Below are positions 21,420-31,778 of a stretch of DNA of 64,000 nt, piece by piece. The stretch comes from Chlorops oryzae (Eukaryota; Arthropoda; Insecta; Diptera; Chloropidae). The position numbers and the translations under genes were made by a program. Location of the stretch: NCBI GenBank assembly GCA_020466095.1, contig CM035806.1, positions 96,199,315-96,263,314 of the forward strand, in the 5' to 3' direction. Every line of letters begins with the position of its first letter. Positions within the stretch are counted from its first letter, which is position 1. The notes beneath the pieces were generated by a model. The model saw nothing but the letters and a program-made list of their open reading frames with translations, was not told the origin of the DNA and ran no database searches.

Positions 21420-22253
21420 CAAGTAAAGAAGTTTACATCGGCTAAGCCGATTGCACACATACCTTTTCCTCAGCCTTAAATATGTTGAAACTTTACGCTA
21501 ACCAAAATTCCAGCAGTTTTTGTTGTTCTAGCCTGGATATCTATTTATACCTTATCTGTACTTCGATTTAGCTTCTAAAACTCGAGATTATTATTAAGCA
21601 AAAAAATTTCGCGAATGGCGGTCATGGTCAAATTTTAACCGTCAGAGGACAATATGTCTAGCTGCGAAATACTCAATTCAAACTAGTGAAAATCAAATTT
21701 TTGCAAATTTCGCGAATGGTGGTCTTGATCAAATTTTAACCCTTAGAGGACATTTTGTTTAGCTGCGAAATACTCAATTCAAAATAGTGAAAATTAAATT
21801 TTTGCGAATTTCGCGAATGGTGGTCAAATTTTATCCTTAAGTGACGACTTTATTTGGCGGTAAAATACACAATCAGAAGAAGCAAAAAAAAAATCATTTT
21901 TGTATACAGATATGAGAATAAGAGAAAGAGTGTTTTTTTCTAATGTGTAGGATGATGACCATAAATATAGCGATGTCGTAATTTTTTTTCAGCGAAAGCT
22001 TTAGTCTACATAGTAGTTATGCACACACCAAATTTCAATAAGCTGGGATGTATAGTTAAAAAAGTTATTCACGAAAAACGTTAAAAATCGTGATTTTTGA
22101 AACTTCTGAACCACTTCCCACGACCCAAGAAGGGACTACGAAAAAAATTTGTATGCAGTTTTTCGGACATTTACCTGGTTCAAGTCCATGCCAAATTTCA
22201 ATATGATATCTTTCATGGCTTAGGAGTTAATTACGAAAAACTAAAGTGTGACC

Positions 22254-22313
<60 letters not shown>

Positions 22314-22443
22314 TGGCTAGATCGATTCCTCTTGTCACCCTGATCAAGAATATATATATATGTCTATATCTATCGCGACTCCTTTGGTATGTTACATACT
22401 CCGTGCCAAACTTAATATACCCTTTCCTTCGGAAAAGGTATAA
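21420..22443 (+). mobile_element. HINE/DINE-1-like element, copy C (1024 bp, exact borders)
   Basis: It runs from CAAGTAAAGAAG to AAAAGGTATAA. The unoccupied site is preserved in the inverted sister copy near 62760: GAATTTGAGAAAAACGAA, five As without the insert. In the filled site the As are divided two left and three right, with no duplication. It carries an expanded GACA microsatellite of about 15 repeats (22254-22313), a mirror-image potential for GACA/GTCT, and three 100-bp repeat units. Confidence 0.93.
22254..22313 (+). repeat. (GACA)n microsatellite inside HINE copy C
   Basis: About fifteen uninterrupted GACA units lie here, against about five in copy B and four in copy A. This is the usual variable core of DINE-1-type elements. 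Confidence 0.95.
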
Positions 22444-22703
22444 AAACGAAATCCTAGAAAGTAGTTTAGTGAACTCGTTTTGAACTCGAAACACATAAGG
22501 GAAAAGAAGAAAAATAAGTAGGACCTAATAAACACAAAAGCGATAACGAGTTCGAATCGAATTCGAATCGAATTCGTAGAGCGCGAATCGCATTAAACGA
22601 ATTCGAATCGAATTCGATTCGAACTCGTTAACGTTTTTGTGTTTATTTGTTTATTGGGTACGAAACTTTAATTCTCGAAGGTAGTTTTGTTAATTTGTTT
22701 CCA

Positions 22704-22790
22704 AATCGGAAGGCGTAATGGGTAAGCAGACTAGAAACATGACTAGAAATCAAGAGGTTCGGTGTTCAAATCCCACAGCCGGTGGATTCG
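22704..22790 (+). other. tRNA-like module 3
   Basis: AAGGCGTAATGGGTAAGC fits an A box and GGTGTTCAAATCCCAC a B box with a T-loop-like TTCAAAT. They are spaced about 45 bp apart. The acceptor does not pair well. The inverted sister copy has it at 62415-62500 on the minus strand. Confidence 0.55.
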
Positions 22791-23155
22791 AAAGCGTGGT
22801 TACCAGCAATAGAACCGTTTTTTTTTTTTTTTACAAACCGAAAATAGTATTATAATAAGACTGTTATTTGAATTTTACATTAAATATAAAAATTAATGAT
22901 TTTTTTGCTAATCGTCCGTTAACGATTCGAGAGCGATGAAATTCTCGATTCGCTAGCGATTCGAGTTAAGGCTCGTTAACGATTCGAGAACGATGAAAAT
23001 CTCGATTCGCTAATGATAAGTGACTCTCTCACGATATCGAAATCGTCTCGATATCGTCTCGAATTATCGTCGCGAAACATTTTTAAGAGAAAACGATATT
23101 GCCTCGATATCGTTACGATATCGTTGTGTTTATTGGGTATTGGTAACCAGACTTT

Positions 23156-23515
23156 TTGTTATTATACGAGGGCTGTTATAATATTAGGCGAGTTCCAGAG
23201 TTTCGCGGGTTCCTTTTGGATTTGGTTTTTTGTTTTTTAATCTGCTATGTAGATATGCTATGCATATTTCTTGAACATATGAGTCGTTCACTGGATAAAG
23301 GGATTGGGTCTAATTTGACGTTTTTGAGATTTAGCGTGGATACACTTCCTTTTATGACTTTTTTAAAAATTGTAAAAGAAGCGCCAATAATTAATTTTGC
23401 AATTTCAATTTTGAGTTTTGTTGTAAAAACTAATTTTAAAGTCAACGTCAACTGTTCTGTCGTTTTTTTCCATTTCAAATTTTGCGGACTCATTCCCTTT
23501 ATCCACTGAGCGACA
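23156..23515. repeat. GGATAAAGGGA foldback, with frames conserved in two copies
   Basis: The arms GTCGTTCACTGGATAAAGGG (23283) and the complement of GTCGCTCAGTGGATAAAGGG (23494) make a palindromic MITE of about 230 bp. A 117-codon frame on one strand and an 82-codon frame on the other are both intact here and in the inverted copy (61699-62052). Because both strands are open and no motif is recognised, I take them as non-coding in a young duplicate. Confidence 0.5.
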
Positions 23516-23598
23516 AATATTATGATGTCGTACGAATGCCAATGCTTCGCTATTCTTTCAATACCTATATTTTTAACTTAGACTACTGTTTTACTTAA

Positions 23599-23849
23599 CC
23601 TTTAACTGTGGACGTTCGATTTTTGTTACACTACCATGGACGTGCGGTCTCACAGACCGCACTCAAAATATAAAGCGAAATAACTCACGCAAAATTTAGC
23701 CGACGACGTAACCTTCTCTCTCAGCAGTCATTTCGCAACGAAAACTGAAGCTACTGAGGCCGGCATACGCCACGGGTCCTCCGGAGGAGAGGGGCACGAG
23801 ATCCACAAACTGCAAGCGGTCTGTGAGACCGCACGTCCACAGTTAAAGG
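23599..23849. mobile_element. piggyBac-type MITE at TTAA (251 bp)
   Basis: TTAA occurs on both sides (23595-23598, 23850-23853), with ends CCTTTAACTGTGGACG and its complement. Inside, TGCGGTCTCACAGACCGC and GCGGTCTGTGAGACCGC form further palindromes. The sister copy lacks it and shows TGTAA at the site. TTAA target use and CCT-ended TIRs are typical of piggyBac. Confidence 0.82.
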
Positions 23850-23933
23850 TTAAACAAAAAAACAAAAATTATCAACGATGTTACTCGAAGCAAAGTGGCT
23901 ATCGTCAATTAAAACCTTAACTTTGTACTGAAA

Positions 23934-23972
23934 TTTTGCTCTATACGCCATTGAATGGCGTATAGAGCAAAA
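23934..23972. repeat. Perfect 39-bp palindrome
   Basis: TTTTGCTCTATACGCCATT, a central G, then the exact complement. The half-site GCTCTATACGCCATT also recurs near 20688 (one change) and 24113-24135, close to the element ends. Confidence 0.9.
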
Positions 23973-24364
23973 GAACACAAACAAATTGTGTTTCAAGGGA
24001 TATAGAGCAAACTGGAGATGAATTATCTCAGTAACTAGAAGATATAGCAAAAAATGGATTGCGGATTTAAAAAATTTGGCATTGATAATGGGGGATGGCA
24101 TCCTTAACTCAAATTCGTTAAAATGGCGTATAGAGCACATGAATCTCCGGGCGACGAGATGATAGCCAAATTTGATTGTCTAGTCAAGTCTAGTGATTTA
24201 ACATTTTTAACCGAGTACCTAACAATATTTTTCTTTTAAAAAAAAAATACTAACACGAATGGATACTTTAATTTGTCACTTTTTTCCTTTTTTTTGCCAA
24301 AAAAATAACTTTGATACCAGCAGAACTGCTTTTCTTGAAAAAAAAAATTTTTGGGTTTTTTTGA

Positions 24365-24925
24365 AACCCTCGTATTTTGACCTATGAGTTAAGTTTTCTC
24401 CGGTTCTACCAGACCGATTTTGATGAAACAAAGTGAATTCGACGGAGAATTGTCAGCTCCTTAAAACTGCATTTAAACATTTTTGATTTTTTTTTTTTTT
24501 TCAAAATAATTACTTCAAACTTTAAACGCGTTTATCTCGTAACCACGTTTTTCGAACTGGCGGCCATGATATCTCCAATTCAACTGAACCGATTTTCATG
24601 AAACAAAGTGGAATCGACGCAGAATTGTCACCATTTTCGGGTGAACCTCGACCATAATTTTAAAAAATTTTTTACTATTTATTTTTTACACTAAACTACA
24701 AAAAAAAAAGCCCGAAATTGAAATTTTTTTTTGAATGGCCGCCATTTTGTCAAAAAAAGTCACAAAATTAAGCTTGAGGTTAACCCGAGAATTACATCTA
24801 TACTGATTATAACCCGGTTTTTTTTTTCATTTCAGACGCTCCGGAGACCCGGAATCGTGGCCGCCGTGACGACACCTTTTTTTCACCACCAACTTTGAAG
24901 TCTCATTACTTTTTGAACAGCCCAC
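24365..24925 (-). mobile_element. Decayed TTAAGGGGGTC-family fragment
   Basis: It is the reverse complement of about 32885-33300: AAACGCGTTTATCTCGTAAC, TGGCGGCCATGATATCTCCA and GGAATCGTGGCCGCCGTGA occur in the same order. Both TTAA ends are lost. Confidence 0.75.
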
Positions 24926-25620
24926 GTATTAATTTATCTTATTTAGTGAAAAAAAATATGTATGGCCAAAAACGGAAAATGAGATAACTGGTTTTTACCA
25001 GCTAGAATGTTTTTTTTTTTTTTGTTGGTTTAGGTACTTCCTAAAACATCAGAATATCAACAATTGTCGAGTACCAAACAGTGGGTACAGTTTCTTCATC
25101 ACTATTTTCTTCTCTGTTGTTCGGCTGTCAAACTTCCTCGCTGCGAGAAATTATCATATTTTCGAATTTCTCTCACACATTGGCAGATGGCTTTATATGA
25201 TTGCATCCATTGAAAACTGTTTTGACATTTCCCTGGGTGACGTCTCGCTCTCTCGCATCGAGCTCTCGCAACGAGCTCTCGCTAGGTTGGACTTCGGCCT
25301 TAAAATAGCCGCCATAAAAATGAATTTTCAGATTTCAAAACCTTTTATGATTTTTTCGGCAATTTTTTTTTTCAAAAGGTATGATATACAAATGTAAAAA
25401 AGGATAATTTTATGAAAGATTGTTGTAGGTAAAATTGGCTTCATGGTAAAAAAAAAATGCTACAAAAAATTGGAAAAAATGAAATTTTTCGAACTTTGAA
25501 CTCTTTTTTTGAGCACCTTCTAAATAATTTCCGACCGCCGAGTTGAAATTCAATGTCTCGGTCACATGTTTGGCAGCAATGTCTACATGTTCGAATAAAG
25601 GCATTTGCTAGGATATTGTA

Positions 25621-26380
25621 CAGTGTTGGAAAATTAGGTGTAATTGTACCTTTTTCGGCCCTATTTCACTTCAAAGGTACATTAGGTACAATTTGTCCAT
25701 TTTAGGTACAATTTCAAGATGAAGAAATTTTGTTTGTGAAGTAAATGGTGAAAGGTCTTCTGTGGTTACCCAGCCGGAAATTTCACTACTTCTGTAGTAC
25801 TGCCGAAGTGGTGAAAATTCATACTGCGACTACTCGCATTACTAACCCTTACTTCTAAAGAAGTTTGTTATGAGATGGCCACTATTTTCACTATGTACTT
25901 CAAAATTCATCTGTTATTCATTAGGTAAAGGCATAATGCATAATGCTTCCAGTGCAAACTAGTTGTTAGGTGTTTTGATGTTTCACATTCATGTATCTTT
26001 TGTTGGTCTAGAGTCAGACACACGAACAAATGTTCTGAAACAATGAAGTAAGTAGAGAATCATCGAAATTGGAATAGATTACTCCATCGTATCAGTACCT
26101 CTCGTTTTTCAAGACAATGTCATCGTTCGGGAGTGAATAACATCTTATCTCGATGACATTGGCATTAGAATTGGTATGAATAACAGCTCCTTTAAATGGC
26201 CATGTCATCAGATTTGAGAAGTACGCAAATTTTCCCCTTGATGTCTTCTGTGAAAACAATAATGAATATGTCATTTATGAAAAAATTTCCGGCTGGGTAT
26301 ATTAGGTACACTTTACTATATTTAGGTACAATTTATGGACCATTTTAGGTACACACTGAAGTCTCCATTTTCCAACACTG
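25621..26380. mobile_element. hAT MITE (760 bp) with 8-bp duplication
   Basis: The ends CAGTGTTGGAAAAT and ATTTTCCAACACTG are flanked by ATATTGTA (25613-25620) and GTATTGTA (26381-26388), an 8-bp duplication with one change. The word TTTAGGTACAATTT is repeated in the subterminal regions. It hosts the element at 25769-26297. Confidence 0.82.
25769..26297. mobile_element. CCCAGCCGG MITE nested in the hAT MITE
   Basis: CCCAGCCGGAAATTT and its complement (AAATTTCCGGCTGGG) are flanked by TA on both sides. It shares TTTCCCCTTGATGTC and related segments with 20747-21157. Confidence 0.72.
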
Positions 26381-26470
26381 GTATTGTATAATAAAATTAT
26401 ATTTTTCAACCAGAAGGCCTCGACGAGAAGTTCTCGTCGAACCGTTCTGATAGACAGACAGACAGCGTCG

Positions 26471-27745
26471 CACAGTGTTGCGAGGTGGACAAAATAGAAA
26501 AAAGTTGATGTCGGATTTTTTTAAAAATTTTGATGGTGATTTACAGCAAATACCAGCAACTGATCAAGGCTTAAATATCTTTGAAAAATACTAATGTTTA
26601 CTTATGCTTTGGAGCCTTCAAAGTGCAAACTTTAAAACCGATGTTGCTTATGGCAAAAATATACCGAATTTATGTGGAATAAGAACTGTCGTATTTCATT
26701 TGTTTTTTAACTTATTCATAAGATTGATGACTTTCCTGAAAGCTCAAATTATTTCCTAGAGGGTAGTTTTTGTTTTGTTTTCTTTTGTTTGACATTTTAA
26801 AAGTTTCGTTATTTAGAATGAAACATAAAAGAAAATTACTCAAAATATGCGTTTTAAAAGTTTCGAAGAGGGCGAAAAGTTGTGTTACAATTTGTGACTA
26901 CAATTTTTAATAAGAATATATAAAAGAAAGTATGTATAATCCAAATCAAAAAGATTTGCCTGCACCTTTTTGCAACTTTGTTTTTTACGTTGATTTTTGC
27001 AGTGGAGTCTTCAATAAAAATTGGCGAAATTTTCGAAGCTTGGTGTGCAGGGAACAATGCAAATAAGGAGCCAGCGGTGCAAATATTTGTGAAAAACAAA
27101 TTAAGCATAGAGTTGAGTATTGAAGAGCGTAGTAAAATTAGAAATATGTGTGTTCATTTTGAAAAATTATGCTCTTGTATGATATTGGTGCAAATTTATA
27201 CGATGTTCGCGTCTTAAGTCTTTGCTCTATCTCCGTTGCTTTTTATATCAGAACTGTGTACGCAAAGACTTAAGACGCGAACGTGAAAACAGTAATGAAA
27301 TCCTACGTAATTAAAAGACATCCCCTAGAGCTGGACCGTGTTTTTTTATTTTTTGTGCTAAATACACATTTAAATTATACAAATAAATATCATTCGTTAA
27401 AATTTTCTGAATTGTTATGCGATTTTCGGGAGTTTCAAAAGTACTCTATTTACCAACTTTGAGTGGGCGTAGCACAAAATGTGGGCGTGGTAGCAAATTG
27501 AAATTAGGTTTTTCCAATTTTGGAGCACAACAGTAAACTCTGTTCCGAATTTCAAGCCTCTAGAACTAAAATTGCGGAATTTGGGTCCCCCCTTTACATG
27601 GGGGTGGGGGTTGGGGTGGTTCGATTTTCAAAATATTTTCAAAATTTCTTAATTTTATGAAAATAAACCTCCATGTCAAATTTCATTAGTCTAGCATAAC
27701 TCCTTCTATTTTTGGCCACGAGATGTATGGAGACGCGACACTGTG
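26471..27745. mobile_element. Transib-like element (1275 bp)
   Basis: The left end is CACAGTGTTGCGAGGTGG; the right end read inward is CACAGTGTCGCGTCTCC. Both are flanked by CGTCG (26466-26470, 27746-27750). Transib transposons have TIRs starting with a CACWRTG-like heptamer and leave a 5-bp, GC-rich duplication, so the assignment is specific. The interior has only short frames; a 79-codon plus frame at 26978-27217 looks protein-like, but I could not match it. A palindrome is nested at 27205-27282. Confidence 0.75.
27205..27282. repeat. GTTCGCGTCTTAAGTCTTTGC foldback
   Basis: The arms at 27205-27225 and 27262-27282 are exact complements. Related CTTAAGTCTTTGC words occur in the foldbacks near 28660 and 36360, so this is one small MITE family. 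Confidence 0.75.
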
Positions 27746-28100
27746 CGTCGTTTTAAAGCAAGCAAAATGTATTCCATTTTAAAGGTAACATATTTTGCTT
27801 TCCAATTATATTTTTTTACAATTTATTTCAAACCAGTTTAACAGTAAATTAAAAAGTAGTCAAAAACAAACTATACTTGCTATATCTTAAACATAACAAT
27901 TTCGACTCTCCCGTCACAAAAATACCAAATTTTGTAAGCTAGTGTTATTTTTTTTTATACTTGCATTCGTCAGAATCAACACAATCGTTGGAAAAAACTT
28001 TAAATTTAATGAGCCAGATCAGTGGAGATTTTGATGCAAAGGCCATATATTTTTTTTATGAGGTGCGAATTTGTTTTTTTATAACTTCTTGTATACGTAC

Positions 28101-28373
28101 CATATCAGCCAGTAAATTTGTTCTTAGGCGAAACGATGATTTGCCATTCTTAAACATTTTATTGTGCTCCTGAACTGCCTGGCGGTTTTCTTCGTAAGCC
28201 AAACGACTCCGATATTCCTCATATGTGTGTGTGTAGCTTTTATTATTTAATTTCATATATTCTTCAAAAGAATCGTACTCTATGACATGACCGTCATCCT
28301 TCTTTAAGGAAAAAACGAGCACTATGAACTGAAAAATCAGTGCGCACCCAACAACAGATGATCTCTTGCCCAT
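28101..28373 (-). CDS. First coding exon of a cathepsin L-like cysteine protease (I29 propeptide)
   Basis: ATG at 28373 starts 91 codons that end exactly at a consensus donor (ATG then GTACGTAT at 28100). Residues 1-22 (MGKRSSVVGCALIFQFIVLV) form a signal peptide. Residues 38-91 fit the I29 inhibitor domain: SFEEYMKLNNKSYTHTYEEY, then RSRLAYEENRQAVQEHN and SFRLRTNLLADM. These correspond to the ERFNIN-type helix and the N-x-x-[AG]-D-M block that precede the mature protease. The propeptide would keep the enzyme inactive in the secretory and lysosomal route. An upstream in-frame TTG at 28385 adds four codons but is not a normal start. I found no downstream exon with the Cys-His-Asn catalytic residues in the next 10 kb on this strand. 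The gene may continue past other insertions, be a stand-alone inhibitor, or be dead. Confidence 0.75.
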
Positions 28374-28585
28374 TGAAGAATTCAAGTTTTAATCAATTTG
28401 CAAAGTGGCCAACCGCAAATGCTTGTGCTCCATTTTGCTGTCGTCAACGAAATTCAAACTTAAAGAATCGAGTCGAAAAATTAAGAAAGCTAATGTCGGT
28501 CTAGCACGACTGAGATTAGCTTGGTTGCCAGTTGGTGGCATATTCATTCCATATGAGGCACGTTGAATTTTGCCATTTGCAATAA

Positions 28586-28769
28586 AATTAATAAAAATAA
28601 TTCAAAACAAATATTTTTTGAAACGCATTATTCACTGCTTTCACGTTCGTGTTTTCAGTCTTTGCATGCATACAGAGCGAGAGAGACACAGGAAGGACTC
28701 AAGAAACGAACGCGAAAACAGTGAATAATGCGTTTCAAAAAATATTTGTTTTGAATTATTTTTATTAAT
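28586..28769. mobile_element. Palindromic MITE, 50-bp arms
   Basis: The arms (ATTCAAAACAAATATTTTTT, then GAAACGCATTATTCACTG) are near-perfect complements, with a centre holding CTTTGCATGCATACAGAGCG. A half copy at about 36298-36430 shares the left arm and centre. Confidence 0.78.
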
Positions 28770-28779
28770 AGAAACCACT

Positions 28780-29560
28780 AACCGATTTTAATGGTTATAG
28801 TCTCAAAAAACTCGTCATAGATTGAGGTTTGCGGCATTTGACTCGAACATTAATTTTTTTCTACTAGGGTCATTATTTGGCCAGTTAGGGGATGGAACCC
28901 AAAATTCAGTTTTATAAAAAGGTAATAATTATAACATATTATTAAAACATACCAAAAACTAATCCAATATTTTTCATATTAGGCTCGTTTAAAAGGTAAT
29001 TTTGTAAATTTTTCGAATATGCATACTGAACATGCTCGTTCTTGTTCCTACGGCATCTATATTATAGATTGAAGTTTGTGAGGCATTTTTCTTTAATTTA
29101 AGCCTATTTTTGTATTGGGACCACCCTAAGGAGGGGAGATAGAGGGTGGGTATGTTTGAAGAAAATATTTGGGGTAAAAAAATAATGGGGGTCGGTCATA
29201 TATATCATCCCCCTAGGAGGGGTTTGACTGTAGTGACGGCCATTTTTAATGAAAATTTGATAAAATGAAGGTAATTTTGTATGGGTGACCCCCTAAGGAG
29301 GGGAGATAGGGTGTCAGTATGTTGAAAAAAAATGTTAGGGGGACAAAGTTGATGGAGGTCGGTCATACATTTGACTCCTCTAGGGGCACTCTGGGGCTAG
29401 TTACGACGGTGGGGGGAAAATTTATAAAAATATTTTTTTTTGTATGGGAGCCCCCTTAAGGAGGAGAGATAGGTGGCATATTTGTTCAGAGAAAATATTC
29501 GGGGGAGAAAAATAATGGGGGTCGGTGTTATATTTTACCCCTCTAGGAGCGACTCTGGGA
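28780..29560 (+). repeat. Three ~170-bp GC-rich tandem units (AAGGAGGGGAGATAGGG repeat)
   Basis: Units near 29125, 29288 and 29455 each carry CTAAGGAGGGGAGATAG, then a GAAAATATT-like block, AATGGGGGTCGGTCAT and CCTCTAGG. They follow a segment with AATCTATGACGAG complement. The whole is repeated inverted at about 35640-36300 with two units, so it is a mobile or duplicated block. Confidence 0.75.
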
Positions 29561-30325
29561 CAGTTATAAAGCTTTTCATGGATTTTTTCTCGTTTTAACC
29601 CATCTTTGACACCGATGAGGAGCCATTTGCCGACACCCCACCCTCCCCATTTTTTGGCTCATGCATTTTCATACCAAACCTCACAATATAAGAGGTTACA
29701 GCGTATCGAAATCGAAAAGTCGTGCACTATGCCACCCCTAAGTCACATATGTATATATTTTTTATCGAATCGGATCGGGTTAGAAATAAAAATATTAAAA
29801 CTTTAAAATTAAAATTAATTTTGCGCAATTTTTGCGATTTTTTTTTTGATACACCCGGGTAATGAAGGAACTCTTAGTAACAGACCATTGAAGAAAATTT
29901 TTTAAGAGAATGTTATTGACCATAGAGGAAGCATAGGTAGATGCCAACATTGGTACAAATCCCATTTGAATATCGGAAATAAGAGACAATTTTCGAAAAA
30001 CGCCCACTTTTCCAATTTTTCAATTCTATGTGTATTAATTAATTTTATATTATGTTAATTTATATTAAAAATATGTTACCAAATAAAATTTTACCAAAAA
30101 ATCTTGAAAAATTTAGGTTTAATAGCGGTTTTTGTGATTTGCGTAACAGACCGCAGTACTGGAGTTACCCTCAAAAGTGGTCCGATTGAGTCCATTCTCG
30201 AACTTGATCTTACTAATGTTCCCGCAAATACGCTCAACTCTTTTGATAATAGAACTGTATACAGACAGACAGACAGACGGACATGTCTAAAGCCCTTATT
30301 GTAAATAGCATCTTAGTATTGACAG

Positions 30326-30832
30326 CAGAGTCGTAGCTAGACATGTTCAGGCCCTGGGCTCTGAAGGGGCCCCCGAAGATTTTTTTTTATATGCCGCCTG
30401 CCACACGTAGATCGAAATTTCTCAATTTCAAAAAATTTGAGAACAAATTTGACATTTGAAATTGAGGCAATTTCAATTTTTTTCTGAAATTGCTCAATTT
30501 TGATCTACGATCTACGTGTGGCAAGCATATTTGCAATATTTCAAAGAATGAGGTAGAAAAGATCGTCAAAAACGTTTCTTTTACATTGTATAAAATTGGT
30601 TTTAGTTTTATATGGAAGAGAAATGGCAAGAAAAGGAATCGAAAGAAGGAATCAAAAATCAGGCATCGACAAGCGTTTTCCTATTCTGTTTTCAATTTCT
30701 CACGATTTTTCAACCATTTTCAAATACACTTCAAAAAGCTTTGAAATCACCTTTTTTCGTTTAGAAATTTATTTTCAAAGACCCCTTAGGAAATACTGCA
30801 CAAGGGCCCCCAAGATCTTCGCTACGGCTCTG
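30326..30832. mobile_element. hAT MITE (507 bp) with 8-bp duplication
   Basis: The ends CAGAGTCGTAGC and GCTACGGCTCTG, with GGGGCCC blocks just inside, are flanked by ATTGACAG (30318-30325) and ATTGATAG (30833-30840). Internal frames carry no motif. Confidence 0.85.
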
Positions 30833-30901
30833 ATTGATAGTTGACAAATAGCAACTATCAACTCGAACTCGGCATTATAGTTGTCAATTAGTAGACAGCT
30901 G

Positions 30902-30908
<7 letters not shown>

Positions 30909-30938
<30 letters not shown>
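30909..30938. repeat. Poly(T) tract of about 30
   Basis: A homopolymer lies between the two halves of a GACAGCT-type inverted repeat. It could be a relic of a retroposed tail or simple slippage. Confidence 0.8.
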
Positions 30939-30939
<1 letters not shown>

Positions 30940-31049
30940 ATGAGCTGTCAACTAAACATTTGCAGTTGACAGCTCGAGTGCTTAGTTGGAAATGCTTCAA
31001 ATTTATTAAATTTTTTGTTTCATTGACTTATATTAAATAGTTAGTTTAA

Positions 31050-31778
31050 GGGGACCTTCTGGTCTAGAGCACGAAAATTTAGGGTATTTTCATGATTTTT
31101 TTTTGGTATTAAGCCAAATAAAAAACGATTTTCTAAGTATGCAGGCTTATTATACTCTTTATTGACAAAAAATAAAAAATGTTGTAATTTTTTTTTTTTT
31201 TTTTTTTGTATTTTAAAAATGGCGTTGAAGTGGACCCTCTTTGAAAAAGTACCTCCGTGGTGTGAAAGATTTTGGCAGTTCTGGTAATCGGAAAAAAAAA
31301 AAAAAAATATTTTATTAATCAGAATGAATGCGGCTATGGCAGGAACTAGAATAAAAAAATTTTTTTAAATTGACAAAATGGCGCAATTTTTTATTTCAAC
31401 CATCAAAAACTCCCCTTTTTGTTGACCATTTTTTTGATGAAACAATATGAAGTTCCTGAAATAAAAATTCGATTCTAGTTCGGGCCATAGCCATTGATGT
31501 TATGAATAATATATAAAAATTCCAGACAAATCGGTTCGATGGTTTTTTTGTTTTCATTCACACCAGGTCAAAAAAAGTGGTTTTGAGATAAACGCGTTCA
31601 AAGTTGCTTTGATCAAGCGCGCTGCCTGCTGTCTCCACCTACTAAAAAGGCTGTAGCAAAACAAATATTGTCAATATCTTCACGAAACTTTGCCAGCATA
31701 TTCTTAAAAGTCTATTCTTCCGAAATATATAGAGAAAAAAAAATCAATTTTCAAAAAATTCTAGACCAGAAGGTCCTC
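31050..31778 (+). mobile_element. TTAA-GGGGACCTTCTGG MITE, copy 1 (729 bp)
   Basis: TTAA lies at 31046-31049 and 31779-31782. The ends GGGGACCTTCTGGTCTAGA and its complement are present. It contains GAGATAAACGCGTTCAAAGT and CAAATCGGTTCGATGG. The copy at 40070-40795 is inverted and very similar. Confidence 0.88.

Larger units (their letters stand above)
21196..23137. mobile_element. CCCAATAAACACAA TIR element with GATATCG/GAATTCG arrays
   Basis: TA flanks both ends (21194-21195, 23138-23139), and CCCAATAAACACAA is matched by TTGTGTTTATTGGG. The interior is packed with self-complementary words: CGATATCG, TCGAATTCGA and TTCGAATCGAATTCGA. A second internal foldback begins CTAATAAACACAAAAGCG at about 22526 and closes near 22655. 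It holds the HINE at 21420-22443 and a tRNA-like module at 22704-22790. Confidence 0.7.
20467..24157 (+). mobile_element. Compound TCGTCGCCCGG element, copy 1 (3.7 kb)
   Basis: The ends TCGTCGCCCGGGGATTTATG and the complement of TCGTCGCCCGGAGATTCATG bound the unit. The same unit occurs inverted at 61289-63835. It is a mosaic of a CCCAGCCGG MITE, a CCCAATAAACACAA element, a GGATAAAGGGA foldback and GCTCTATACGCCATT repeats near both ends. Copy 1 additionally carries the HINE at 21420-22443 and the MITE at 23599-23849, both absent from copy 2, which instead has about two extra 66-bp repeat units. There is no transposase frame. Confidence 0.82.
20357..25302. mobile_element. AAGGCC-ended TIR element split by a nested element
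   Basis: The left arm (AAAGGCCAAAGTCCAACCTA, then AGAGCTCGTTG) and the right arm (25263-25302, its complement with a few changes) form a TIR of roughly 55-70 bp. The arms also share AGAGAGCGAGACGTCAC. Between them lie the compound element at 20467-24157 and, from 24365, a TTAA-family fragment. Original internal sequence is short. No clear target duplication was found. Confidence 0.6.

Noticed and set aside
23156..23509. 117-codon frame identical in two places (and 82 codons on the other strand)
   Set aside because: Both strands are open in a palindromic MITE, no motif is visible, and the identity follows from the duplicate being young.
27961..28055. Second exon for the cathepsin gene just downstream
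   Set aside because: No acceptor with a matching phase and no protease-like residues on the minus strand here.
28374..28385. TTG start for the cathepsin exon
   Set aside because: The ATG at 28373 directly precedes a good signal peptide.
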